Below are positions 1 to 7,085 of a stretch of DNA of 64,000 bases, in pieces. Source of the DNA: Niallia taxi (GTDB taxonomy: Bacteria > Bacillota > Bacilli > Bacillales > Cytobacillaceae); NCBI RefSeq assembly GCF_004005475.1, contig NZ_RZTZ01000001.1, positions 682,001 to 746,000 on the forward strand. Direction: 5' to 3'. Each line of letters begins with the position of its first letter. Position 1 is the stretch's first letter. Both the position numbers and the translations under genes were made by a program. The notes under the pieces were generated by a model that saw only the letters and a list, made by a program, of their open reading frames with translations, was not told the origin of the DNA and ran no database searches.

Positions 1-617
1 GAACCAACACCTTTTGCAGCAAGTGTGCGAATTGCACCAGCAGAAATAGCATTTACACGGATATTATCTTTACCCATTTCTAATGCCAAATACTTAACAG
101 ATGACTCAAGTGCAGCTTTAGCAACACCCATTACGTTATATCCACTCACAGCACGTTCAGCGCCAAGATAGCTCATTGTTGTAACAGTTCCACCTTCTGT
201 CATGTAAGGCTTCGCTTCCCTTGCTACAGCAATTAAAGAATACGCACTAGTATCCTGTGCAAATGCATAACCTTCCCTTGAAGTATTAATAAAGTCTCCT
301 TTTAAATCCTCAGCATGAGCAAATGCAACAGAATGAACAACTCCGTGAATCACGCCTACTTTTGAGCCAATTTCTTGGAATGCATTCTTAATGCTGTCAT
401 CACTGTTTACATCACATTGAACAATTAACTTAGCATCATAACTGTTATCTGACAATAATTTAGTTAATTTACTAAGTGAGCGATCAAGTCGGTATGTAAA
501 AATTAAATTTGCACCAGCCTTGAACAAGGATTTAGCAACACCCCAAGCAAGACTTCGTTCATTTGCAACACCCATAATAACGATGTTTTTGCCTTTTATT
601 TTCAATAAATCTTCCAT
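1..617 (-). CDS. fabI: Enoyl-[acyl-carrier-protein] reductase, FabI type (3' end outside window)
   Basis: NADH/NADPH-dependent enoyl-ACP reductase of type II fatty-acid synthesis, cytosolic, catalysing the last step of each elongation cycle. About 205 codons are visible and the C-terminus lies beyond base 1. The N-terminus reads MEDLLKIKGKNIVIMGVANE, with the FabI-type nucleotide-binding motif GVAN-RS-AWG. Further on come a TYR turn, an SVAFAH stretch and the Y-x6-K catalytic pair in YNVMGVAK. The start is ATG at 617, preceded by a TAGGAGGAC ribosome site at 621-629. A FapR-type operator lies 49-65 bases upstream. This is the second FabI-type gene in the window; the canonical copy is at 19589-20362. 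The N-terminal region and several core residues differ clearly between the two, so this is a paralogue and not a recent duplicate. FabL is less likely because the GVANxRS and YNVMGVAK motifs are FabI-like. Confidence 0.9.
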   Translation of the reverse strand, partial: MEDLLKIKGKNIVIMGVANERSLAWGVAKSLFKAGANLIFTYRLDRSLSKLTKLLSDNSYDAKLIVQCDVNSDDSIKNAFQEIGSKVGVIHGVVHSVAFAHAEDLKGDFINTSREGYAFAQDTSAYSLIAVAREAKPYMTEGGTVTTMSYLGAERAVSGYNVMGVAKAALESSVKYLALEMGKDNIRVNAISAGAIRTLAAKGVG

Positions 618-665
618 ATTGTCCTCCTAATTTGACAAGTCACTTTTACAATCTTACACCTAGTT

Positions 666-682
666 TTAGTACTTGGTTCTAA
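666..682. promoter_or_regulatory. FapR operator upstream of the partial fabI paralogue
   Basis: The 17-bp sequence TTAGTACTTGGTTCTAA matches the known FapR operator pattern TTAGTAC-CTGR-TACTAA, with an imperfect right arm. FapR is the malonyl-CoA-responsive repressor of lipid synthesis in Bacillus. The site lies 49 bp upstream of the ATG at 617, where a repressor would overlap the promoter or 5' leader. Confidence 0.75.
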
Positions 683-886
683 TACTATTATAGCATAAAC
701 CAACATTAAATAAGCCACCCGTCTTGTTAAATTGACATTTCACATCCTCCCTCCTTATTATGGCTAAGTATATGTTATAAAAACTAAGTGTTACTCAATT
801 TGTTCTCTCATTAGAATTCCTTAAAAGGATAAAACAGCAGCACCAAATCAATACTAAGCCTATAAAAGTTTTGGGAGGTGAACAGC

Positions 887-1090
887 TTGACCGAACTTAC
901 AATGAAGGAATTGGCATTTATGGAGGATGAAATTCGCGCCGAGACGATTACTGCTAAAACATTGAACTGGTGTGCAGCACAATGTCATGATGAGACACTA
1001 AAAAGCACACTTGAAGCTATGGCAGAAAAACATCAGCTAAAGATTGCTGACCTGTCTCAATATTTTAACAGAACGTCAAATATTCAATAA
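887..1090 (+). CDS. Small helical protein upstream of CotF-like coat gene
   Basis: Product of about 67 residues, unrecognised. It is predicted to be entirely helical and charged, with an LTMKELAFMEDEIRAE start and no signal peptide or membrane segment. The start chosen is TTG at 887, because the strong GGGAGGTGA site at 873-881 is correctly spaced for it; a GTG at 878 overlaps that site. Twenty-one bases separate its stop from the start of the CotF-like gene, so the two are probably cotranscribed. Small helical proteins commonly accompany CotF-domain proteins in Bacillus, so a spore-coat or coat-assembly role is likely by association only. Cys and His residues in WCAAQCHDE could bind metal or cross-link, but this is speculative. 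Confidence 0.65.
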   Translation: MTELTMKELAFMEDEIRAETITAKTLNWCAAQCHDETLKSTLEAMAEKHQLKIADLSQYFNRTSNIQ

Positions 1091-1111
1091 ACTGCGTAAA
1101 GGATGAATGAA

Positions 1112-1408
1112 ATGCCAAACAATATCGAAGGGCGCGGCCTGACAGACAAGGAAATGCTCCAGCTTTGTTTAGAGCTTGAGAAAGGGCGCTGTCACAGTAT
1201 TAGCACTGTCATACTAGAAACGTCACACCAAGGGCTCCGTGACATTTATGAGCAGGCCTTTGCAAATGCCAGCTCAAACCAATACGAGCTTTTTACCATC
1301 ATGAATGAAAAAGGCTGGTACAAAACAGAAAAAGCGTCTATAGAACAAATCAGTAACGTACAGGAGCTAATGCAAAATAATTTGCATCCTGATGATACAT
1401 TTAAATAA
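1112..1408 (+). CDS. CotF-family spore coat protein
   Basis: About 98 residues. The core LTDKEMLQLCLELEKGRCHS followed by a second helix (DIYEQAFANASSNQYELFTIMNEKGWY, given in parts here) is typical of the coat F domain, a ferritin-like helical fold in spore coat proteins. The GWY segment near the C-terminus is a family hallmark. The start is placed at ATG 1112, since AAAGGATG at 1098-1105 is spaced correctly for it; an upstream ATG at 1103 overlaps the ribosome site. It lies directly downstream of a small helical gene and is followed by a hairpin at 1419-1448, giving a two-gene unit. Which coat layer it occupies cannot be told from sequence. Confidence 0.8.
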   Translation: MPNNIEGRGLTDKEMLQLCLELEKGRCHSISTVILETSHQGLRDIYEQAFANASSNQYELFTIMNEKGWYKTEKASIEQISNVQELMQNNLHPDDTFK

Positions 1409-1418
1409 GAAATCAAAA

Positions 1419-1448
1419 GGGATGGAATAATACATTATTCACCATCCC
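1419..1448 (+). terminator. Hairpin after CotF-like gene
   Basis: Inverted repeat GGGATGG / CCATCCC separated by 16 bases. It is followed by an only moderately T-rich tail, so it is a probable but not strong intrinsic terminator. Confidence 0.5.
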
Positions 1449-2035
1449 TAATTTAATCTAACTTCAACGCAATGGACCTTATGTTAAGGGTAATAAATGA
1501 TGCCAGACTTTAAAAGTAGCCCGTTCCATTGCTTATGTCCTCCGCTTCATTCCACTAACAAGTTTAAAGTAAAATCCAAACTAAAAGTCTGCCACGCTTA
1601 AAATAGTTCCGTTTACGATAACTTAAACACTTATGTTTTAAGTGTTTTGACAAGCTCAAAAAATCTTCAGGAGTGTTATCCATTAGCTTTTGTAATCAAT
1701 CCCTGCTTAATTTTAAGAAAAATGACGATTTTAAGCATCAGAAAGGAATTTATAAGAAAAAATAAGATGATTTAAAAAATCATTTCTTATCATTGTTAGT
1801 GTATTGCAAACTCTTTCATTTCTGAAAAATCAAAGTTTGTCTGTACATCCTCTCTTTAATGGCGTAGATAATATTATTTATTCTTAAAATCATATCTGTA
1901 CAATTTTACATTTATTTAGTATGATTTTAATTATGTTTTATGTCAGATTATCTTACATACAAACAAATGTTTATCAAAAAGGATTTATTTATCCTAGTTT
2001 TCCAACATAGAAAAAGTACAAAAGGAGCTATATGA
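1449..2035 (+). other. 587-bp non-coding leader region before amino-acid transporter
   Basis: No convincing open frame on either strand. The stretch is very AT-rich towards its 3' end. It holds a CodY-like sequence at 1709-1723 (AATTTTAAGAAAAAT, 13 of 15 matches to the CodY consensus) and a distant inverted pair GCAATGGA/TCCATTGC near 1468 and 1524. The AAAGGAGC ribosome site for the next gene lies just before 2036. I do not recognise a riboswitch. Confidence 0.4.
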
Positions 2036-3493
2036 ATGAAGATAAAAACAAGATTTCCAAAGTTAATTTTGTTCTTTGTAGTTTTACTGACTGCGTTAAG
2101 TATGCTTTCTCCACTAACAAATGTGAAGGCTGCAGAAAAAACATATCAGATTGCTACAGATATTACTTTTGCTCCATTTGAATTCCAAGATACGAGTGGT
2201 GAGTTCGTCGGAATTGATATGGACCTTGTTGCAGCAATTGCTAAAGATCAAGGATTTAAATATGAAATAAAACCACTTGGCTTTAATGCTGCCGTTCAAG
2301 CACTTGAATCTAAACAAGTAGATGCAGTTATTGCGGGAATGAGCATAACTGATGAAAGAAAAATAAAATTCAACTTCTCTGACCCGTATTTCGATTCAGG
2401 AATAATTATGGCCGTTAGTGAAAGTAATGACGATGTTTCATCTTATAATGATTTAAAAGGCAAAAAAGTTGCAGTAAAAACTGGTACAGAAGGTGCCAGC
2501 TTTGCTGAAAGTATTAAAGATAAATATGGTTTTTCTATTGTTACATTTGATGACTCTGCAAACATGTACGAAGATGTAAAAACAGGAAACTCTGTTGCTG
2601 TTTTTGACGATTATCCTGTATTAGCATACGGAATTAAGCAAGGAAATGGCTTAAAAAGCGTTACAGATAAAGAAGCAGGTGCTTCTTATGGCTTCGCCGT
2701 TTCAAAAGGTGAAAATGCCGAGCTTTTAGAAATGTTCAACACAGGTCTTGCTAACTTAAAAGCAAGTGGTGAATACCAGAAGATAATGGATAAATATTTA
2801 GAAACTGGCTCTAACACTGCTGCTACAAAAGACACTGGGTTTTTCGGTCTATTGAAAGAAAGCATGCCTAGCTTGATGACAGGTTTGAAAATGACATTAA
2901 TTCTAACTGTTGTTTCCTTAATTATTGCAACAATAGTTGGTATTGTTTTCGGATTAATGCGTATTGCAAAAAGTAAATTATTAAGCACTATTGCTATGAT
3001 TTATATTGACATTTTCCGTGGTACACCATTGATTGTTCAAGCATTCTTTATTTACTTCGGTATTCCGGCAGCATTTGATTTCCGTATTACTGCATTTGTC
3101 GCTGGTCTGATCACATTGAGCTTAAATGCTGGTGCTTATATGGCGGAAATCGTCCGCGGCGGTATTCAATCCGTTGACAAGGGGCAAATGGAGGCTGCAC
3201 GAAGCTTAGGTCTTCCTTACGGTAAGGCTATGTTGAAGGTAGTACTACCACAAGCAATTCAATTAATGATCCCGGCATTTATTAACCAGTTCGTCATCAC
3301 ATTAAAGGACACCTCTATCCTGTCTATTATTGGCATAAACGAGCTGACGCAAAGCGGTAAGATTATTATTGCAAGAAATCTAGAATCATTCCAAATGTGG
3401 ATTATCGTCGGCATTATTTACTTTATTGTTATCATGATCTTAACGAAAGTATCGAATGTTCTAGAGAGGAGGATAAAAAATGGCAAAGCTTAA
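2036..3493 (+). CDS. Fused substrate-binding protein and permease of a polar amino-acid ABC transporter
   Basis: One 485-residue polypeptide combines two normally separate subunits. Residues 1-32 are a signal peptide ending at VKA-AE. Residues of about 35-255 form a family 3 solute-binding domain ([16 protein letters not shown] start, then [12 protein letters not shown] and VIAGMSIT). From about 275 to the end is a His/Glu/Gln-type permease with four to five membrane segments and an EAA loop ([12 protein letters not shown]...MEAARSLGL). There is no lipobox, so the binding domain is tethered outside the membrane by fusion. This resembles the GlnP-type design known from lactic acid bacteria. 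It overlaps the ATPase gene at 3480 by 14 bases, implying a stoichiometric two-gene transporter. Substrate is probably glutamine, arginine or another polar amino acid; I cannot choose. Confidence 0.9.
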   Translation: MKIKTRFPKLILFFVVLLTALSMLSPLTNVKAAEKTYQIATDITFAPFEFQDTSGEFVGIDMDLVAAIAKDQGFKYEIKPLGFNAAVQALESKQVDAVIAGMSITDERKIKFNFSDPYFDSGIIMAVSESNDDVSSYNDLKGKKVAVKTGTEGASFAESIKDKYGFSIVTFDDSANMYEDVKTGNSVAVFDDYPVLAYGIKQGNGLKSVTDKEAGASYGFAVSKGENAELLEMFNTGLANLKASGEYQKIMDKYLETGSNTAATKDTGFFGLLKESMPSLMTGLKMTLILTVVSLIIATIVGIVFGLMRIAKSKLLSTIAMIYIDIFRGTPLIVQAFFIYFGIPAAFDFRITAFVAGLITLSLNAGAYMAEIVRGGIQSVDKGQMEAARSLGLPYGKAMLKVVLPQAIQLMIPAFINQFVITLKDTSILSIIGINELTQSGKIIIARNLESFQMWIIVGIIYFIVIMILTKVSNVLERRIKNGKA

Positions 3494-4208
3494 TGTCACT
3501 AACTTGAAAAAATCATATGGCAGCCTTGAAGTATTAAAATCAATTGATTTGCAGGTCCAAGAAGGAGAAGTTGTATGTCTGATCGGCCCTTCTGGTTCTG
3601 GAAAAAGCACATTGCTGCGCTGCTTGAATATGCTTGAGGAAGTAACAAGCGGAGAAGTTGTTGTTAATGCTCAAAAGCTGACAGATAAAAACACTGATAT
3701 CAACAAAGTCAGAGAAAATATCGGCATGGTATTTCAGCATTTTAACCTCTTCCCTAACTTGAATGTCTTAGGAAATATTACACTTGCTCCTGTTGAATTG
3801 AAAAAGGCATCGAAGGAACAAGCTAAAGAAAAAGCCCTTCAGCTTTTAGATCGTGTTGGATTAAAGGATAAAGCATCAGAAAACCCAGCTAAATTATCTG
3901 GTGGCCAAAAGCAACGTGTGGCTATTGCACGCGCGCTTGCAATGAATCCTGATATTATGCTGTTTGATGAACCGACAAGTGCTCTTGACCCTGAAATGGT
4001 CGGAGAAGTGCTAAACGTTATTAAACAATTGGCACAAGAAGGCATGACGATGGTTATTGTGACACATGAAATGGGCTTTGCACGCGAAGTGGCAGACAGA
4101 GTCATATTTATGGATGGCGGTTATATTGTCGAAGAAGGAACTCCACAAGAGATTTTCGGCAATCCGCAAAACGAACGTACACAAGACTTTTTAAACAAAG
4201 TACTTTAA
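3480..4208 (+). CDS. Polar amino-acid ABC transporter ATP-binding protein (GlnQ/ArtM type)
   Basis: A 242-residue ABC ATPase that drives the fused binding-protein/permease encoded just upstream. Visible motifs are Walker [10 protein letters not shown] near residues 33-41, signature LSGGQKQR near 138, Walker [13 protein letters not shown], and the switch histidine in IVTHEMGF, all typical of the polar amino-acid uptake family. The ATG at 3480 lies within the end of the permease frame and has a GGAGGAT ribosome site at 3467-3473, so the genes are translationally coupled. A strong bidirectional terminator follows. Length and motifs are complete. Confidence 0.95.
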   Translation: MAKLNVTNLKKSYGSLEVLKSIDLQVQEGEVVCLIGPSGSGKSTLLRCLNMLEEVTSGEVVVNAQKLTDKNTDINKVRENIGMVFQHFNLFPNLNVLGNITLAPVELKKASKEQAKEKALQLLDRVGLKDKASENPAKLSGGQKQRVAIARALAMNPDIMLFDEPTSALDPEMVGEVLNVIKQLAQEGMTMVIVTHEMGFAREVADRVIFMDGGYIVEEGTPQEIFGNPQNERTQDFLNKVL

Positions 4209-4216
4209 TAAAAACA

Positions 4217-4244
4217 GAGGCGTACCTTTTTAAAGGTACGCCTC
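4217..4244. terminator. Bidirectional intrinsic terminator
   Basis: Perfect 13-bp stem (GAGGCGTACCTTT and its complement) with a 2-base loop, followed by CTTTTTATT. It sits between the convergent ABC ATPase and SDR genes and can serve both. Confidence 0.9.
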
Positions 4245-4254
4245 CTTTTTATTA

Positions 4255-5013
4255 TTAAAAAGCTGTCCAGCCTGCATCTGCAGTAATTACTGTGCCATTA
4301 ACGAAGCTTGACTCCTCAGATGCAAGGAATAGTGCAACATTCGCCACTTCCTCTGGCTTGCCGATACGAGGGTTTACACCAAGACCTGGCTGCACTCTTC
4401 CCATTCCAAACGCATTAACATTTGTCATGGAAGCACCGATGTTTGTTTCGACTCCTCCTGGAGCAATCGCATTACAGCGAATGCCTTTTTGCGCATACAT
4501 GTATCCAGTGTTTTTAGTGAATCCAACAACCGCATGCTTAGAAGCAGTATAAGCAGCGCCTGCCCTTGCACCTTGTAGTCCGCCTGCAGATGCTACATTG
4601 ATAATTACACCGCTCTCCTTTTCCAAGAAAATCGGAAGAGCCTTCCTTGTTGCACGCATGACACTTGTTGTATTAATAGCAAATATCCTGTCCCAATTAT
4701 CATCTTGAATATCACCTGCAGGTTCAAAGTTATCCATAATTCCTGCATTATTTACTAAAATATCAAGTGTGCCGAATGTTTGGATTGTCGCATCAATTAA
4801 ATTTTGGATGTCCTCTTCCTTTGCAACATTTGCTATGACTGCAATTGCATTACCACCATTGGATTTAATTTCTTCTACAGTTGCATTTGCTGCATCCACG
4901 TTAATATCTGAAACAGTAACCTTTGCCCCTTCTTTTGCATAAAGAAGGGCAATTTGTTTTCCCATCCCTGATCCTGCTCCTGTTATAACTGCAACTTTGT
5001 CTTGAAGTCTCAT
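4255..5013 (-). CDS. Short-chain dehydrogenase/reductase (SDR), NAD(P)-dependent
   Basis: A 252-residue classical SDR. It has the TGxxxGxG cofactor motif at residues 11-18 (TGAGSGMG), the NNAG motif near 88, a catalytic serine in INVASAGG and the YxxxK pair in YTASKHA. DI after the second strand (VSDINVD) suggests preference for NAD over NADP. The start is ATG at 5013 because AGGAGGTAT-type spacing (GGAGGT at 5020-5025) fits it; an upstream in-frame ATG would add 15 residues without a ribosome site. It is divergent from a TetR-family gene at 5203, a common arrangement in which the regulator controls the enzyme. The substrate is unknown; it belongs to the broad glucose-dehydrogenase/3-oxoacyl-reductase-like group. 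Confidence 0.9.
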   Translation of the reverse strand: MRLQDKVAVITGAGSGMGKQIALLYAKEGAKVTVSDINVDAANATVEEIKSNGGNAIAVIANVAKEEDIQNLIDATIQTFGTLDILVNNAGIMDNFEPAGDIQDDNWDRIFAINTTSVMRATRKALPIFLEKESGVIINVASAGGLQGARAGAAYTASKHAVVGFTKNTGYMYAQKGIRCNAIAPGGVETNIGASMTNVNAFGMGRVQPGLGVNPRIGKPEEVANVALFLASEESSFVNGTVITADAGWTAF

Positions 5014-5202
5014 ATTTATACCTCCATATAGTGGCGAATATATAGTATCCGCTTTCACATTTTGTAGTTTACCCTGCTAGTTATAGTATAATAACAGTAA
5101 GAATCAAGGACAATCAGCAAACAAGACGGCCTTTGTCTATTATCCAACAGACCAGCTAAAAAAGCTGTACAAGTCCTTTTTAATGAACATTTGAGGTGAC
5201 AT

Positions 5203-5814
5203 ATGTCCAGTAAAAATGAATACCTTGATAAAAGAATACTCAAATCGAAAAAGGCATTAAAAGCAGCGTTTCTTTTGCTAATGCAGGAAAAGAACTTTAA
5301 GGATATAACAATCACAGATATTGTCCAAACAGCTGACTTAAACCGAGGCACCTTTTATAAGCATTTTGCTTATAAAGAAGAACTATTGAATGAAATTATG
5401 GACGATGTAATGACAGATTTTATTGCTTCTTACCGCGAGCCTTATAAAAATTCTGAAACCTTTGAAGTGAGTAAATTAACTTCTAACGCAATTAAAGTGT
5501 TCGATCATGTTCAAAAGCATGCGAGCTTTTATAAGCTGATCATACACTCTGAAATTTTTGCTGGATTTCCATATAAGCTTTGTCATGTACTAAAGGAATT
5601 ATCCATTCAAGATTTACATGTACATGAAAATGACGCTCACATTGACAGAGAATTAGCTGCAAGTTATTCTGCCTATGCCATCTATGGCATGATTATTGAA
5701 TGGATTGAAGCTGGTTTTAAATACAGCTCAAGCTATATGGCCGAACAATTGCTACTAATCATCAACAGGAACACAACAGTTGGTGTATTTAAACCGAGCA
5801 TTGAAAATACGTAA
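5203..5814 (+). CDS. TetR/AcrR-family transcriptional regulator
   Basis: A 203-residue one-component repressor. The N-terminal helix-turn-helix reads ITITDIVQTADLNRGTFYKHF at about residues 35-55 (in parts), with the characteristic TFYKHF recognition helix. The remainder is helical ligand-binding domain of the TetR C-terminal type found in Firmicutes. ATG 5203 has TGAGGTGAC immediately upstream. It is transcribed divergently from the SDR gene across a 190-bp spacer that contains an imperfect inverted repeat GTTAT-N6-ATAAC near 5077-5092, a possible operator. The ligand is not predictable. Confidence 0.92.
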   Translation: MSSKNEYLDKRILKSKKALKAAFLLLMQEKNFKDITITDIVQTADLNRGTFYKHFAYKEELLNEIMDDVMTDFIASYREPYKNSETFEVSKLTSNAIKVFDHVQKHASFYKLIIHSEIFAGFPYKLCHVLKELSIQDLHVHENDAHIDRELAASYSAYAIYGMIIEWIEAGFKYSSSYMAEQLLLIINRNTTVGVFKPSIENT

Positions 5815-5819
5815 GTGAT

Positions 5820-5847
5820 GCTTCTCCTTTATGCAAAAAGGAGAAGC
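5820..5847 (+). terminator. Intrinsic terminator after tetR-type gene
   Basis: Stem GCTTCTCCTTT / AAAGGAGAAGC with a short loop (ATGCAA), followed by TTCTATTT. Confidence 0.8.
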
Positions 5848-5934
5848 TTCTATTTGCATAAAAATCATATTTCGGTGATTTTTGACACACCCTTGAGGAA
5901 GAATTCAAATTTCAGACACAATCTCTTGGCTTAT

Positions 5935-5952
5935 TTGTGAACTATTTCACAA
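5935..5952. promoter_or_regulatory. Rex/FNR-type palindromic operator
   Basis: TTGTGAACTATTTCACAA is an 18-bp palindrome that fits the Rex box TTGTGAA-N4-TTCACAA exactly and also the FNR/CRP-type TGTGA-N6-TCACA. It lies about 75 bp upstream of the DoxX start and about 30 bp upstream of an extended -10-like TGCTATATT at 5977-5985. Position suggests control of the DoxX gene by NADH/NAD+ ratio (Rex) or oxygen (FNR). Confidence 0.7.
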
Positions 5953-6026
5953 TTTTAGTTTTTCCTTCCTTTTTTTTGCTATATTTAACTTGTAAGAAAT
6001 AATAAAATAAAGGAAGGATGAACATT

Positions 6027-6548
6027 ATGTTTAATGCTTTTTTAAGAGAAAATAAAGTTGCTTCTGTCATTTTAACTGTTATTCGTTTATTTCTTGGTTA
6101 TTCTTGGTTTAAATCTGGTTTTGGAAAATTGACAGGTGATGGATTCGATGCAAGCGGATTTTTGACAAATGCAATTAAAAACCCTGTTACAGGTCCTGAC
6201 GGCGCCGTTTACGGCTGGTATACAAGTTTCATAGAAGGCTTTGCGATGCCGAATGTTGGATTATTTAACGTATTAATACCAATAGGAGAATTGCTTGTCG
6301 GCCTTGGACTGATTCTCGGATGCTTAACAACTGCAGCTGCCTTATTTGGAGTAATAATGAACTTCTCTTTCCTCCTTGCAGGGACAATTTCTCATAACCC
6401 TACAGATATACTAATGGGATTAATCATTATGTTTGCAGGCGTGAATGCAGGATACTATGGACTGGACAGATGGGTGCTGCCATTCTTACGAAAAACTATT
6501 CTTAAAGACAATAAGGAAAAACCGTTATCTCCTAACTTAAGAACTTAA
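6027..6548 (+). CDS. DoxX-family integral membrane protein
   Basis: About 173 residues with four predicted membrane helices (residues about 10-30, 78-100, 103-125, 130-150). The family signature is visible: an N-terminal RLFLGYSWFKSGFGKL segment, the conserved GELLVGLGLILG helix and an MNFSFLLAG helix. DoxX proteins are small quinone- or redox-associated membrane proteins of mostly unclear function. The start is placed at ATG 6027, because AAGGAAGGA at 6010-6018 is well spaced for it and abuts an alternative ATG at 6018. The Rex/FNR palindrome upstream and the convergent nrdDG genes suggest expression in low oxygen or high NADH. That is inference. Confidence 0.85.
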   Translation: MFNAFLRENKVASVILTVIRLFLGYSWFKSGFGKLTGDGFDASGFLTNAIKNPVTGPDGAVYGWYTSFIEGFAMPNVGLFNVLIPIGELLVGLGLILGCLTTAAALFGVIMNFSFLLAGTISHNPTDILMGLIIMFAGVNAGYYGLDRWVLPFLRKTILKDNKEKPLSPNLRT

Positions 6549-6564
6549 TTTATAAAAGTCCAGA

Positions 6565-6589
6565 AAGCATGTGCCAACAGCACATGCTT
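6565..6589. terminator. Bidirectional terminator between doxX-like and nrdG
   Basis: Perfect 10-bp stem AAGCATGTGC / GCACATGCTT around CAACA, followed by CTTCTTTT on the plus strand. Confidence 0.8.
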
Positions 6590-6599
6590 CTTCTTTTCG

Positions 6600-7085
6600 T
6601 TATATTATATAAAGCAATGTTTTTTCCTCTGATAGACTGCGTGAGCAGTCTATCAGTCTTTGGTTCCTACTTCCCATAAATGACAAGGTCAAATCGCGTT
6701 TTTCAGCTACAAAGGGACCATCTACGACGACATCGATCAGCTTGCATATCGCTTTGCTGCTTTGGCGACTGATTAGCTCCTCCCATGTATATCCGGTATA
6801 GCACCATATATTTTTTCCTCTTTCCTTCAGTGCTGAGGCAAGTGTAAGTAATTCATCGTGACATTGATAAAAGGGCTCTCCACCACTAAACGTAATATCA
6901 TTGAGAGTATTCTTCATCAAAAGTTCAAAAATCTCCATTGTTTTCAGCTCCTTGCCACCAGCCACATTCCAGCTTTGCGGATTGTGACAGCCTCTGCATT
7001 TATGAGGACAGCCAGCGAAAAAAACAGTGCTTCTTAAGCCTGGACCATCTACAATACTGTCTTGAATGATATTTAAAACCCTCAT
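6600..7085 (-). CDS. nrdG: Anaerobic ribonucleotide reductase activating protein (radical SAM)
   Basis: 161-residue activase that uses S-adenosylmethionine and a [4Fe-4S] cluster to install the glycyl radical in NrdD. The cluster motif is CPHKCRGC near residues 26-33, a CxxxCxxC radical-SAM signature. It is preceded by the NIIQDSIVDGPGLRSTVFFAGC start typical of NrdG (given as family description, residues 4-25) and followed by DITFSGGEPFYQ. The ATG at 7085 overlaps the NrdD stop as ATGA, so the pair is translationally coupled. The longer open frame upstream lies inside nrdD and is rejected. Together with NrdD it allows dNTP synthesis without oxygen. Confidence 0.95.
   Translation of the reverse strand: MRVLNIIQDSIVDGPGLRSTVFFAGCPHKCRGCHNPQSWNVAGGKELKTMEIFELLMKNTLNDITFSGGEPFYQCHDELLTLASALKERGKNIWCYTGYTWEELISRQSSKAICKLIDVVVDGPFVAEKRDLTLSFMGSRNQRLIDCSRSLSEEKTLLYII

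Noticed and set aside
1468-1532. GCAATGGA / TCCATTGC inverted pair as an IS end or riboswitch stem
   Set aside because: Only 8 bp, no flanking target duplication, transposase or conserved RNA motif.
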